Shown: positions 44,503-54,597, counted from the first letter of the stretch. The stretch is DNA of 64,000 bases from Actinomycetospora corticicola (GCF_013409505.1 NZ_JACCBN010000001.1:3410001-3474000); one strand, 5' to 3'. Notes: generated from the sequence alone by a model not told the origin. Numbers and translations are program-made.

Positions 44503-45423
44503 TCAGCCGACCTGGTCCCGCCAGGTGGCGACCAGCGGGAGGATGCCGTCGACGAGCTCCGCCGGCGCCTCGTCCGCGAGCCCGAGGCAGCAGACGACCT
44601 GGAGCCACCGGGCCGACTCGCACAGCGCCAGCAGCTCCCGGTCGGTCGGACGGCCGCCGCGCAGGACGGTCGCCTGGTCGTAGTCGGCGGCGAGACCGGT
44701 CAGGGCGAGGTCCCACTCGACCGGCCCGAGGCAGGCGTGCTCGAGGTCGGTGACGACGGGTCCGTCCGTCGTCATCAGGACGTTGTGCGTCGGCGCATCG
44801 CCGTGGACCGGTTGGAGCGCCGCGTGCGGGAAGGCCGCGGCGAACCGCTCCGGCGAGCCGAACACCGCGTCGATCCGCGCGTGCTCGCGGCGGGCGACGG
44901 CGAGGTCGTCCGGGCCGACGAGCTCCGGGTGTGCGGCGAGGAGGTCGAGCATCTCGGTCATCCAGTCGTCCCAGAAGACCAGGAACGGCAGGTCGACCTC
45001 GACGGCGCGGAGGGCCGTGTGGAGGTCGGCGACGTAGCCGGCGGGGTCGTCCAGTTCGACGACCGGGACCGTCTCCAGGTACTCCCACGCCGTCATGACG
45101 AGGCCGTCGCGCTCGAAGGGGACCGCGGGCAGCAGCGGTGAGGGACCCGTCGTCGGGAAGTCGAGCTCGCGGAGCGCGAACGACACCGCGAGCTCGGCCC
45201 GGCGCTCGGCGAGGGTGCGGGTGGGGTCGGCCTGGCGGGAGGGCGGGAGCACCGTCGGGATCCGCATGACGACGGGCGCGGGTGCGAGGTGCACGACGAC
45301 GGAGAAGAGGTCGTGCAGGACGACGGGGGTGTCCGCGACGACGCCGTACTCCTCGGCGACCGCCCGCGCGGCCGCCACCGCCCACTCGGTCCGGGCCGCC
45401 CGCGCCGTCTCGTCGATCGCCAC
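44503..45423 (-). CDS. APH-family phosphotransferase
   Basis: A 306-residue aminoglycoside-phosphotransferase-fold kinase. The catalytic loop is PVHGDAPTHNVLM and the metal Asp motif is VTDLEHACLGPVEWDL. The N-terminal lobe contains VVMRIPTV in place of a clear Lys. Such proteins phosphorylate small molecules, including homoserine, choline or antibiotics; nothing here specifies the substrate. The last base pair adjoins the MarR stop. Confidence 0.82.
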   Translation of the reverse strand: MAIDETARAARTEWAVAAARAVAEEYGVVADTPVVLHDLFSVVVHLAPAPVVMRIPTVLPPSRQADPTRTLAERRAELAVSFALRELDFPTTGPSPLLPAVPFERDGLVMTAWEYLETVPVVELDDPAGYVADLHTALRAVEVDLPFLVFWDDWMTEMLDLLAAHPELVGPDDLAVARREHARIDAVFGSPERFAAAFPHAALQPVHGDAPTHNVLMTTDGPVVTDLEHACLGPVEWDLALTGLAADYDQATVLRGGRPTDRELLALCESARWLQVVCCLGLADEAPAELVDGILPLVATWRDQVG

Positions 45424-45435
45424 GCGGGCAGGCTG

Positions 45436-46653
45436 TCACGCCGGGAGCGGCAGCCGTCCGTCCACGGTGAACTCCGCGTCGTCGCGCTCGGCGAGCACCG
45501 AGCCGTCCCGGTCCTCGAAGCGCTCGCCGAGGGGCTCGAAGTCCTCGGGGTCGGGGTCGTCGGTGGCACCGTCGTGGGTGACGACGATCCGGGCCTCCGT
45601 GGCCCGCCGGACGACCGAGACCCGGCAGGTCGTGGCCGCCGGGCTGCGGGTCGTGTGCGCGACGGCGACGCGGAGGAGCTCCACGAACGGCGCGGCGATC
45701 TCGTCGGGCAGCTCCACGTCCGCGCCGAGCACGGTCAGCTCGACCCCGGCGGTGTCGAGGTCCGACCGCGCCGTGCGCAGCGCGTCGGCCCATCGGTCCG
45801 CGGCCGGGTCCGCCGGCTTGTCCGCCTTGCCGCCGTCCGCCTTGCCGCCGTCCGCCTTGCCGCCGTCCGCCGTGCCGCCGTCCGCCGTGCCGCCGTCCGC
45901 CACGCCGCTGACCTCCGCGCTGCCGGCCGGCCCATCGCCACCGGCGGCGCTCCCGCCCTCGGCGCTCCCGCCCGCGTCGGTGGCGTCCGATCCGCCGCCG
46001 TCAGCCTTGCCGCCGTCAGCGTCGTCGCCGTCCGCCGTGCCGCCCGCCGGCTCCGACCCGACGCCCTGGGGCGTGGCCACCGCCGACGTGGTCTCGACCG
46101 GCGTGGTCTCCGTCGACGCGCTCTCCCCCGCTGCGGCCGGCGGCGCGGGCAGGACGGGCGCCGGCCGGGCCGATCCCGTGTACTGCCACCACCGGGTGAG
46201 GCCGTGGACGACGAGGCCCGTCACGAGCGTGCTCACCGCCGACGTCACGACCGTGAACAGCGGCGCACCCGCCACCAGGCCCGCGAGCACGCCGACCGAG
46301 ACGACCACCACGGCGAGGCCCGCGAGCCCGACCCGCGGCGGCAGCAGGATCCGCAGGCTCCCGGCGAGGAAGCCCGCGAAGCCGATCCAGCCGACCCCGA
46401 TCGCGACGATCGGCACGTAGACCAGGCAGGCGAGCGCGAGCAGCGCGACGACCACGCCCTCGCGGGGGTGCACGACCCCCGGCCGGCTGACGTAGCCGAC
46501 CTGGAGCCCGAGGACGGCGAGGGCGAGCACCAGCCCCAGCAGCGCGCCCGCGAGGTTGAGCGTCGGCGCGACGGCGGCGTAGGCGAGCAGGGCGTACCCG
46601 GCCAGGACGGTGACGACGAGCGGGGTGACGGAGCGGTCGGTCGGGGTCGTCAC
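45436..46653 (-). CDS. Membrane protein with degenerate DesK-type kinase domain and repeat linker
   Basis: A 405-residue protein from GTG 46653. The first ~155 residues contain about six hydrophobic helices. A ~130-residue low-complexity linker of ADGGK/ADGGT repeats follows. The last ~110 residues resemble the HATPase domain of NarL/DesK-type sensor kinases: FVELLRVAVAHTT at the N-box position, RIVVTHDGATDD at the G1 region, and FTVDGRLPLPA at the end. A phospho-accepting H-box and the Asn of the N-box are absent, so it is probably a pseudokinase. No response regulator is adjacent. The assignment of the degenerate domain is tentative. Confidence 0.6.
   Translation of the reverse strand: MTTPTDRSVTPLVVTVLAGYALLAYAAVAPTLNLAGALLGLVLALAVLGLQVGYVSRPGVVHPREGVVVALLALACLVYVPIVAIGVGWIGFAGFLAGSLRILLPPRVGLAGLAVVVVSVGVLAGLVAGAPLFTVVTSAVSTLVTGLVVHGLTRWWQYTGSARPAPVLPAPPAAAGESASTETTPVETTSAVATPQGVGSEPAGGTADGDDADGGKADGGGSDATDAGGSAEGGSAAGGDGPAGSAEVSGVADGGTADGGTADGGKADGGKADGGKADKPADPAADRWADALRTARSDLDTAGVELTVLGADVELPDEIAAPFVELLRVAVAHTTRSPAATTCRVSVVRRATEARIVVTHDGATDDPDPEDFEPLGERFEDRDGSVLAERDDAEFTVDGRLPLPA
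45820..45909. repeat. 15-bp tandem repeat (six units) in a coding linker
   Basis: Three identical units GTCCGCCTTGCCGCC, two units with CGTG in place of CTTG, and one degenerate unit lie head to tail. They encode the (A-D-G-G-K/T) repeats of the membrane protein linker. More diverged units occur to about 46045. A multiple of three keeps the frame, so copy number can vary. Confidence 0.9.
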
Positions 46654-46678
46654 CCGCCGGAGGGTACGGCCCCCGCGT

Positions 46679-47983
46679 CTACGCCTGGCTCGCCGGCGCG
46701 TCCTCGGGGGCACCGGCGACGGGCGCGCGGTAGCGCCAGAACGCCGGGAAGGCGAGGACCACGGCAAGCATCCCGACGACGACGGCGGCGCCACCCAGCG
46801 CGGTGGCCGCGCCGGTGCCGATCGCGTCGGCGGCCCAGCCGTGCCACAGGTCGGCGACCCGCGGCCCGCCGGCCACGACCACCACGAAGACGCCCTGCAT
46901 CCGGCCGCGCATCTCGTCGGTCGCCACGGTCTGCAGCATCGTCGAGCGGAAGACCGAGCTGACGAGGTCGGCAGCGCCCGCAGCCGCGAGCAGGAGCACG
47001 GCGAGCCACAGGATCGAGGTGAGGCCGGCCAGCGCCACGCCGACGCCCCACAGGGACACCGCGATCGTCACCGCCACGCCCTGCCGGGCGATCCCGTGCA
47101 GCCGCCCGGAGAGCAGCCCGCCCAGGGCGGCGCCGCCCGCGATCGAGGCGGAGAGCAACCCGTAGGCGGGTCCGCCGCCAAAGGTCTCGACGGCCGCCTC
47201 CGGGAACACCGCGCGCGGCATCCCGAAGCCCATCGCCACGAGGTCGGCGAGGAAGCTGACGAGCAGCACCTTCGACATCGCGGCGTAGCGGAAGCCGTCG
47301 ACCACCGACCGGAGCCCGGCGCTGGTGCGGATCGCGTGCAGCACGCCGCGCAGACCCGTCTCCGCGCCGTCGGCCACGGGCAGCCGTGGGAGCCGGTACG
47401 CCGCCCAGATCGAGACGGTCAGGCAGACGGTGTCGACGAGGTAGAGCACCCCGACGTCGATGAACGCCAGCGCCACCCCGCCCACCAGCGGGCCGGCAAA
47501 GGCGCCGAGCTGCTGCACCGTGAACCACAACGTGTTGGCCGCCGGGAGCTGGTCGAGCGGCAGGATCCGGGGCAGGACCGCGGACCGGGTCGGTTGGTTC
47601 ACCGCGAGACACGCGGTCTGCACGGCGAAGATCACGAGGACCGTCCACGGCCCACCGAAGTGCGTCAGGGCGCTCACGCCGAGCAGCGCCGAGCTCACGG
47701 CGATGCCGACGCCGGAGACGACGAGCAGCATCCGGCGGTCCACGGCGTCGGCGATCGCCCCGCCCCAGAGCCCGAACACCACCAGCGGCACGAGCCCGAA
47801 CAGCCCGGTCAGCCCCACCCAGGCCGACGACCCGGTCATCTCGTAGAGCTGGAACGGCACCGCGACGACGGTCAGCTGGGCACCGACGACGGTGACCACG
47901 CCCGCCGTCCAGAGCCGACGGAAGGCAGGCGTCTTCAGCGGGGTCGTGTCGGCGAGCAGGCCGCGCCGTGGTCGTTCGCTCAC
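46679..47983 (-). CDS. MFS transporter (EntS/MFS_3-like)
   Basis: A 434-residue, 12-helix facilitator. FRRLWTAGVVTVVGAQLTVVAVPFQLYEMTGSSAWVG spans helix 1, and the loop 2-3 motif is GAIADAVDRRMLL, as in the EntS-type exporter group. The start is GTG 47983. Proteins of this group export siderophores or drugs, but without further context the substrate is open. It lies 25 bp upstream of the pseudokinase-like gene on the same strand, so the two may be co-transcribed. Confidence 0.85.
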   Translation of the reverse strand: MSERPRRGLLADTTPLKTPAFRRLWTAGVVTVVGAQLTVVAVPFQLYEMTGSSAWVGLTGLFGLVPLVVFGLWGGAIADAVDRRMLLVVSGVGIAVSSALLGVSALTHFGGPWTVLVIFAVQTACLAVNQPTRSAVLPRILPLDQLPAANTLWFTVQQLGAFAGPLVGGVALAFIDVGVLYLVDTVCLTVSIWAAYRLPRLPVADGAETGLRGVLHAIRTSAGLRSVVDGFRYAAMSKVLLVSFLADLVAMGFGMPRAVFPEAAVETFGGGPAYGLLSASIAGGAALGGLLSGRLHGIARQGVAVTIAVSLWGVGVALAGLTSILWLAVLLLAAAGAADLVSSVFRSTMLQTVATDEMRGRMQGVFVVVVAGGPRVADLWHGWAADAIGTGAATALGGAAVVVGMLAVVLAFPAFWRYRAPVAGAPEDAPASQA

Positions 47984-48005
47984 CGAACGATCGTAAGCAC
48001 CGATC

Positions 48006-48929
48006 TCACATGGTCACGGTGCGAGCCCCGCCACGATGCGCGAATCCGACGTCCGGCCCGTCCCGGCTGCGCGATCCCGTCGGTCCGGGACCGCGCGCGA
48101 AGCGTGAGCGGCGGTCGTCGGCACCCTCCCTCCCGCGGCGCGCCGCTCCGGGCGATCCACGTCGCGCTGCTCCCGGAGGACCGATCGCCGTCCCGGGACG
48201 ACGTCGACACCGGGCCGGACGAGTCGGACCGTCAGCCGGTCCGCGCGACACCCGATCACCGGCGTCGGCCGGCCCGGGCGCCGCCGGACCCGATGCGTCC
48301 CGCGGACCGCACGACCGCCGGGGCCGCGCCGCCGACGGACGCGACCCGCTCGGCGAGCAGCCGGGCCCTCGCGCCGCGCGTCGGGCAGGTCCACCCCGGC
48401 GACGAGTCCGAACCGACGACGCACGGGAGAGCCGTCGACCACGCACCTCGTCGCTGTCGCCGGTGCCGGGGCGGCGCGGGACGACCTCCGGCTTGTCGAA
48501 CTCGCCGGGATCCATCTCGGCGTCGTCCGCGGACTGCGGTCGGAACTCGGGGGCGTCCGGCTCGGCGTCGCCGGGGAGGCCGAGCGCCTCGCCGAGGACC
48601 TCGGCCGGCCGGTCGAGGAGTCGGCGGACCTGCTGGGACGTCGCGCCCGTGACCACGAGCCGCACCTCCACCGGCGCGGGCGCCTCGGCGGCGGCGTCCA
48701 GCTCGGCCGCCAGCCACGGCTCCTCGCACAGCGCGCTCCACGCCGCGGGCGACAGCACCTGCGCCGCCAGGTCGTAGGCCACGTCCACGAGGTCCTGCGT
48801 CGAGGCGGTCCGCGCGACGTGCACCAGCAGGCGCTCGACCTCGGCCGTCGCTCGGCCGTCCGCGGCGAACACCCGCAGCATCGACCCGACGATCACCGAC
48901 CGGGTCTCGTCGAACACCAGTTCGTCCAT
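48006..48929 (-). CDS. Hypothetical protein with basic low-complexity C-terminus
   Basis: About 307 residues from ATG 48929 (MDELVFDETRSVIVGSMLRVFAADG). The first ~160 residues look like a real domain with regular helices (EVERLLVHVARTASTQDLVDVAYDLAAQVL) and an acidic tail. The remaining ~140 residues are Arg/Gly/Pro/Ala-rich and lack the codon-position pattern of a folded domain. A frameshift near 48460 or a genuinely disordered tail would both explain this. No family recognised. Confidence 0.5.
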   Translation of the reverse strand: MDELVFDETRSVIVGSMLRVFAADGRATAEVERLLVHVARTASTQDLVDVAYDLAAQVLSPAAWSALCEEPWLAAELDAAAEAPAPVEVRLVVTGATSQQVRRLLDRPAEVLGEALGLPGDAEPDAPEFRPQSADDAEMDPGEFDKPEVVPRRPGTGDSDEVRGRRLSRASSVRTRRRGGPARRAARGPGCSPSGSRPSAARPRRSCGPRDASGPAAPGPADAGDRVSRGPADGPTRPARCRRRPGTAIGPPGAARRGSPGAARRGREGADDRRSRFARGPGPTGSRSRDGPDVGFAHRGGARTVTM

Positions 48930-48976
48930 GCCCCGCAGGCTAACGGCCACCCCCGACAGTCACGGTGGCTGCGCCT

Positions 48977-49018
48977 GGTGAGCAGAAGAGGTCGCGATAG
49001 CGACCTTTTCTGCTCACC
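48977..49018. repeat. Hairpin repeat element, copy A (downstream of pdxH)
   Basis: 19-base arms (GGTGAGCAGAAGAGGTCGC and complement, one G-U type mismatch) around GATA. It sits 15 bp after the pdxH stop and shares its arm sequence with copy B at 60232-60273 downstream of sfnG. Functionally a likely terminator; the shared primary sequence suggests a dispersed element. Confidence 0.85.
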
Positions 49019-49032
49019 TGCGCGAAGCGCAC

Positions 49033-49683
49033 CTACGGCGCCAGGCGCTCGACCACCCAGTCGCCGCGCGCGGGGTTGAAGCGGAAGCGCAGCCGGTCGT
49101 GCAGCCGGGAGGTCCGGCCCTGCCAGAACTCGACGTGGGTCGGGAGCAGCCGCCACCCGCCCCAGTGCGGCGGCGGCGGGATCTCCTCGTCGTCGGCGAA
49201 GCGCGCCTCGACGGTGGTGAACAGGTCCTCGAGGGCCTCGCGGTCACGCACCGTGGCCGACTGCGGCGAGGCCCAGGCGCCGAGCTGGGAGGTGCGGGGA
49301 CGGCCGCGCCAGTACTCCGCCGTCTCCTCCTTCCCGAGCAGCTCGACGGCGCCGATGACGGTCGCCTGCCGCTGCATCCCGTACCAGGGGAAGGTCACCG
49401 ACGCCTGCCGCGTCTGGCGCAGCTGGTGGGACTTCTCCGAGGTGTAGTTGGTGAAGAAGGTGACCCCGCGGGCGTCGATGTCCTTGGCGAGCACCGTCCG
49501 GGTGGTCACGCGGTACTCGTCGTCGACGGTGCCGAGCACCATCGCGTTCGGGTCCGGCACGCCGGCCTCACGGGCGGCCTCGAGCCACGCGGCGAGCTGC
49601 TCGTGCCAGGTGGCGGCGAGGTCGTCCACCTCGAGTTCACCGGCGCGATAGTCGACACGGAGGTCCGCGATCGGAGCGTTCAC
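49033..49683 (-). CDS. pdxH: Pyridoxamine 5'-phosphate oxidase
   Basis: FMN enzyme converting pyridoxine/pyridoxamine 5'-phosphate to PLP. The 216-residue protein from GTG 49683 contains DPNAMVLGTVDDEYRVTTRTVLAKDID, FFTNYTSEKSHQL, SVTFPWYGMQRQ and the C-terminal FWQGRTSRLHDRLRF with the substrate-binding Arg-x-His. All are standard PdxH blocks. It is divergent from serC, itself a PLP enzyme. A longer upstream frame is unrelated antisense sequence. Confidence 0.95.
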   Translation of the reverse strand: MNAPIADLRVDYRAGELEVDDLAATWHEQLAAWLEAAREAGVPDPNAMVLGTVDDEYRVTTRTVLAKDIDARGVTFFTNYTSEKSHQLRQTRQASVTFPWYGMQRQATVIGAVELLGKEETAEYWRGRPRTSQLGAWASPQSATVRDREALEDLFTTVEARFADDEEIPPPPHWGGWRLLPTHVEFWQGRTSRLHDRLRFRFNPARGDWVVERLAP

Positions 49684-49777
49684 CCGGCCACGGTAGGCAC
49701 GCGGGACGGCCCGCGGGAACCCCGTGAGAGATGGGACAAATCGACGGTGGGGCGCACGCGCACGCCACAGGTGGTGA

Positions 49778-50947
<1,170 letters not shown>

Positions 50948-51055
50948 CGGAGCTCGACCCGGTCGGGGTGGAACGCGCGGCGCGCCTCCCTCGAAGGGGG
51001 CAGGCGCTCGCCTAGCGTCGTCGGTGGACTTGCAGGGCTACCGGGGAGGCCGACC

Positions 51056-52018
51056 ATGCGCGAGCTCCGGGTCGTGGGCCTGGGTGACGACACGTCGACG
51101 GTGATCCTCGAGGACCCGATCCGCCACGAGCGGTTCACCATCCCCTCCGACGAGCGGCTCCGGGCCGCCGCGCGGGGCGACGTGCGGCGGCTGGGACAGA
51201 TGGAGATCGAGACGACGTCGCCGCTGCGGCCGCGCGACATCCAGGCGCGGATCCGCAGCGGGGAGTCGGTCGCCGACGTGGCGGCCGGGGCGGGGGTCCC
51301 GGCGGCGCACGTCGAGCGGTTCGCCTACCCGGTGCTGCTCGAGCGCGCCCGGGTCGCCGAGATCGCCCGGCGGGGCCACCACGTGCCCGCGGAGGGACCG
51401 GCGGATCCGCGGACGCTGGGCGAGACGATCGGCTCGGTGCTCTCCGGCCGCGGCCAGGACGCCTCCGACGCGACGTGGGACGCCTGGAAGGGCGAGGACG
51501 GGCGCTGGGTGGTGGCCATGTCGTGGCGCACCGGGCACTCCGACCACCTCGCCCACTGGACCTACACCCCCGGTGCCTCCGGGGGTGCGGTGCAGCCCCG
51601 CGACGAGTCGGCGCGGGACGTGATGGGGCTCGACCCGGCGCCCGGGCCGCGCCGCGCGGACGGCAGCGCCGCCCGACCCGCCGTCGGGAACGGCGGCGAG
51701 GCGCCGGAGGAGGTCGCCGAGCCCGAGCAGCAGCAGGAGGAGGAGTCGGCGGTCGCCGTCGGCGGTGGACCGGCGCCGCGCCCGAACGCCGCCACGCGGC
51801 CGACGGGCGGGACCCGGGCCCGGGGCTCGCGCTCCGTCCCGGACCAGCGGACCCCCGAACGCCCCCGTCAGGCCCGTCCGCGGGAGACCTCGCGGACGGA
51901 CCCGGGTCGGGACGACGGCGGAGGGGCCGGTGGGACCGGCAAGGGCCGGCCGAAGTCGCACCCGATCGTCCCCTCGTGGGAGGACGTGCTGCTCGGGGTG
52001 CGCTCACCCCGCAGTTAG
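51056..52018 (+). CDS. sepH: Septation protein SepH
   Basis: Actinobacterial cell-division protein that binds and stimulates FtsZ assembly. The 320-residue protein begins MRELRVVGLGDDTSTVILED, followed by the DUF3071 helix-turn-helix region (LRPRDIQARIRSGESVADVAAGAGVPAAHVERFAYPVL). A WDAWKGEDGRWVV segment and a long Pro/Arg-rich disordered tail ending HPIVPSWEDVLLGVR complete it; the C-terminal motif is typical. GGGGAGG precedes ATG 51056. Its 3' end overlaps the convergent DUF2537 gene by 15 bp. Confidence 0.92.
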   Translation: MRELRVVGLGDDTSTVILEDPIRHERFTIPSDERLRAAARGDVRRLGQMEIETTSPLRPRDIQARIRSGESVADVAAGAGVPAAHVERFAYPVLLERARVAEIARRGHHVPAEGPADPRTLGETIGSVLSGRGQDASDATWDAWKGEDGRWVVAMSWRTGHSDHLAHWTYTPGASGGAVQPRDESARDVMGLDPAPGPRRADGSAARPAVGNGGEAPEEVAEPEQQQEEESAVAVGGGPAPRPNAATRPTGGTRARGSRSVPDQRTPERPRQARPRETSRTDPGRDDGGGAGGTGKGRPKSHPIVPSWEDVLLGVRSPRS

Positions 52019-52672
52019 GACCGCGACCACCAGGGGTGGGACCGCGAGCCCCATCCCGGTGAAGGCACCCCACACCGCCCAGCGCCACGTCGGCACCGTG
52101 CGGTTGAGCCACAGCGCGGGCACGAGGCCCGCGACGACCACGAGGTCGATCAGCACGCCGAACCACCCCAGCCCGGCGACCAACGGCAGCGCCAGCGCCA
52201 GGTTCGCCGCGAGCACGAGGCCCGCCACGATCGCGGCGAGGGTCGTCCCGGTCACCCAGGGAGTGGGCTCGGTGAAGACGGTCGAGACGGTCCCGGGCAC
52301 GCGGCGGCCCCGACGACGGGTCGGGAGCGGCACCGCGGGCACCCGCGGCGCGGTGGTCACCGCGCGCAGCGGGATGCGCAGCCCGGTCACGGGGTCGCGG
52401 TAGTCCACCGGGCGCCGCAGCACCACCGAGACCCGCGCCGCGAGGTGCCGGCCGGTCCGGCTGACCCGGACGCCCTCCGACGACCGGGGGCCGGCCCCGG
52501 AGCGCTCCCAGGCGTCGGCCGCCCGGGCCCAGTCGTCGAGCTCGCCCACGAGGCCGGGCGTGAGGTCCGCGCCGGGCGCGTAGTGGCCCCAGCCCTCGTC
52601 GACGGCCGCCCCGAGCGGGTGGCCGCCCACCAGGGCACGCCCGCGGCGGGCGCCGACCTCGAGGACGGTCAC
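52004..52672 (-). CDS. DUF2537-family membrane protein
   Basis: A 222-residue protein from GTG 52672. The cytoplasmic N-terminal half carries the ARRGRALVGGHPLG and WGHYAPGADLTPGLVGELDDWARAADAW segments. Two or three C-terminal helices follow (TLAAIVAGLVLAANLALALPLVAGL onward). It is coupled to the SpoU methyltransferase by a 4-bp GTGA overlap and converges on sepH, an arrangement I recall as Rv0881-Rv0883c in M. tuberculosis. Function unknown. Confidence 0.75.
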   Translation of the reverse strand: MTVLEVGARRGRALVGGHPLGAAVDEGWGHYAPGADLTPGLVGELDDWARAADAWERSGAGPRSSEGVRVSRTGRHLAARVSVVLRRPVDYRDPVTGLRIPLRAVTTAPRVPAVPLPTRRRGRRVPGTVSTVFTEPTPWVTGTTLAAIVAGLVLAANLALALPLVAGLGWFGVLIDLVVVAGLVPALWLNRTVPTWRWAVWGAFTGMGLAVPPLVVAVLTAG

Positions 52673-53496
52673 GCGGTCCCCGCGCTGCCGACGGCGTGGA
52701 AGGCGACCGCTCCCGCCGTCGCGACGTTCAGGGAGTCGACGCCCGGCACCATCGGGATGCGCACGTGGACCTCGGCGAGGGCCAGGGCCTCGTCGGACAG
52801 CCCCGGGCCCTCGGCACCGAGCAGCAGGGCGACGCGCTCGCGGTCGGCCAGCGCGCCCGGCGCGACGTCCCCCGCGGGCGTGAGGGCCCCGAGGACGAAG
52901 CCGTGGGCGCGCAGCGCGGTGGTGAGCTCCGGCCAGGACGCGATCACGAACGGCACGCGCAGGACATGGCCCATCGACACGCGGACGCTGCGCCGGTAGA
53001 GCGGGTCCGCGCAGCCCGGGGCCAGCAGCACGGCGTCCACGCCGAGCGCGGCGGCGTTGCGGAACAGCGAGCCGAGGTTCTCGTGGTCGTTGACGCCCTC
53101 CAGGACCGCGACGCGGGTCGCGTGCGCGAGCAGGTCGTCGAGGTCCGGGGCGGGGGCGCGGTCGGCGCTCGCGAGCACCCCGCGGTTGAGGTGGAAGCCC
53201 ACGACCTCGGCCATGGTGTCCGCGTCGGTGACGAAGGCGGGGACGTCGAGCGCGGCGAGCTCGGGCGCGAGTTCGTGGATGCGCCGGGGCACGCCGAGCA
53301 GGGCCCGCGGCGGGTACGGCGAGGCGAGCAGCCGGCGCACCACCACCGTGCCCTCGGCCAGCACCAGACCCCGGCCGCCGGGGCGGTCCGGGCGACGGTC
53401 CGCCCGGGAGAGGTCGCGGAAGTCGTCCAGCAGGGCGTGCCGGACGGCGGGTGGATCGGGCTCCCCCGCTCCGTCGAGTTCCACGATCCGCGCCAC
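52669..53496 (-). CDS. SpoU-family rRNA methyltransferase (TrmH superfamily)
   Basis: A 275-residue SPOUT enzyme transferring methyl from SAM to 2'-OH of RNA. Three motifs are visible: ENLGSLFRNAAALGVDAVLL, ALLLGAEGPGLS and IPMVPGVDSLNVATAGAVAF, forming the trefoil-knot SAM site. An N-terminal ~90-residue SpoU substrate-binding domain (LAEGTVVVRRLLAS) precedes. The start is GTG 53496. It is coupled downstream to the DUF2537 gene. The exact rRNA or tRNA site is unknown. Confidence 0.9.
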   Translation of the reverse strand: MARIVELDGAGEPDPPAVRHALLDDFRDLSRADRRPDRPGGRGLVLAEGTVVVRRLLASPYPPRALLGVPRRIHELAPELAALDVPAFVTDADTMAEVVGFHLNRGVLASADRAPAPDLDDLLAHATRVAVLEGVNDHENLGSLFRNAAALGVDAVLLAPGCADPLYRRSVRVSMGHVLRVPFVIASWPELTTALRAHGFVLGALTPAGDVAPGALADRERVALLLGAEGPGLSDEALALAEVHVRIPMVPGVDSLNVATAGAVAFHAVGSAGTA

Positions 53497-53706
53497 GACC
53501 GCATCGTTCCAGACGTGATCTCCTCCGGGCTCGAACCGTGGGGTGTGCCGGCCGGGGGCACGGGGCATGCCGAGGGCACGGGTGCGGCGCGCGGCGCTCG
53601 GCCCTGACGGCACGGTCCGCGACTGACAGGATGGGGTCGGCCGGGGAGGCGCAGCGGGGCTCGACCGAGGACCGCAGAGCGTCCCCCGGATACGGGAGGC
53701 GAAGAC

Positions 53707-54252
53707 GTGAGCGAGATGCGGGTGGTCGGCGTCCTGGCCGTCGACGACGCGGCACAGCAGACGGCGTCGGACGCCAACCGGCATCCGGTGGTGCTCCTGC
53801 AGGAGACGACGGGCAAGCGGTGCCTCCAGATCTGGATCGGCCTGGCGGAGGCCGAGGCGATCGCCCTGGAGCAGCAGGGCCGACTGCCCGAACGCCCCCT
53901 GACGCACGTCCTGATCGCCGACGTGGTCACGGCGCTCGGGCGCACCCTGGAGCGGATCGAGATCACCGAGGTGCGCGGCGGCACCTTCTACGCCGACCTG
54001 GTCTTCGACCGCGGACTGCGGGTCTCCGCCCGCCCCAGCGACTCGATCGCGATCGCGCTGCACGTCGACGTGCCGATCCACGCCACCGAGGCCGTGCTGG
54101 TCGAGGCCGGGGTGCTCGTCGACGACGACGAGTCCTCCGGCGAGGAGGGCGAGGGCGACGGCGCGGCCGACGTGCCCGACGAGGAGGAGGTCGACCGCTT
54201 CCGGGCCTTCCTCGACAACGTCTCCCCCGAGGACTTCGGCCGCGGTTCCTGA
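53707..54252 (+). CDS. Bifunctional nuclease family protein (DUF151)
   Basis: A 181-residue protein from GTG 53707 with the BFN/DUF151 core: VVLLQETTGKRCLQIWIG, then AEAEAIALEQQG, TLERIEITEVRGGTFYADLVF, and RPSDSIAIALHVDVPIHATEAVL. An acidic Asp/Glu-rich tail follows. The start follows a weak purine-rich stretch (GGAGGCGAAGAC), a usable ribosome-binding site. Homologues are proposed to have nuclease activity; the catalytic residues are not well defined. The gene is common in actinobacteria. Confidence 0.88.
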   Translation: MSEMRVVGVLAVDDAAQQTASDANRHPVVLLQETTGKRCLQIWIGLAEAEAIALEQQGRLPERPLTHVLIADVVTALGRTLERIEITEVRGGTFYADLVFDRGLRVSARPSDSIAIALHVDVPIHATEAVLVEAGVLVDDDESSGEEGEGDGAADVPDEEEVDRFRAFLDNVSPEDFGRGS

Positions 54253-54386
54253 CGGCGGGCTCCCCACACCTGCCGCACGGCCTACTGCGACCACCGCATC
54301 TGCATGTGCGCCGAGCGGCGCCCTCCCCGGGAGCATCTCCGCTGAACGGACGCTATGACGAGGCGAACGGTGGTCGCCCCTGGTGT

Positions 54387-54406
54387 GTGACACACGGCTG
54401 TGTCAC
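54387..54406. promoter_or_regulatory. Inverted repeat upstream of the GCS2 ligase gene
   Basis: GTGACACA, CGGC, TGTGTCAC: a perfect 8-4-8 repeat about 190 bp upstream of the ligase start, within an otherwise geneless 345-bp intergenic region (54253-54597). Candidate operator, regulator unknown. Nothing else notable is seen in that region. Confidence 0.45.
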
Positions 54407-54597
54407 CGTGATCGGGGTCGTCGGGGGAGAGCACCGCCCGACCTCCGCCCGACACGACGGGCGGGGGTGCGGGCCGAGAGAGGGAGCCGGGCACTGATGG
54501 GGCCGACCGCCGTACCGACCGTCCCGGCGCACTCCCACGACCGTCTCGGCAGCCCACCGCCGTGCCGCCCGTCGGCGGGAGGCGGGAACCCCTCCTG

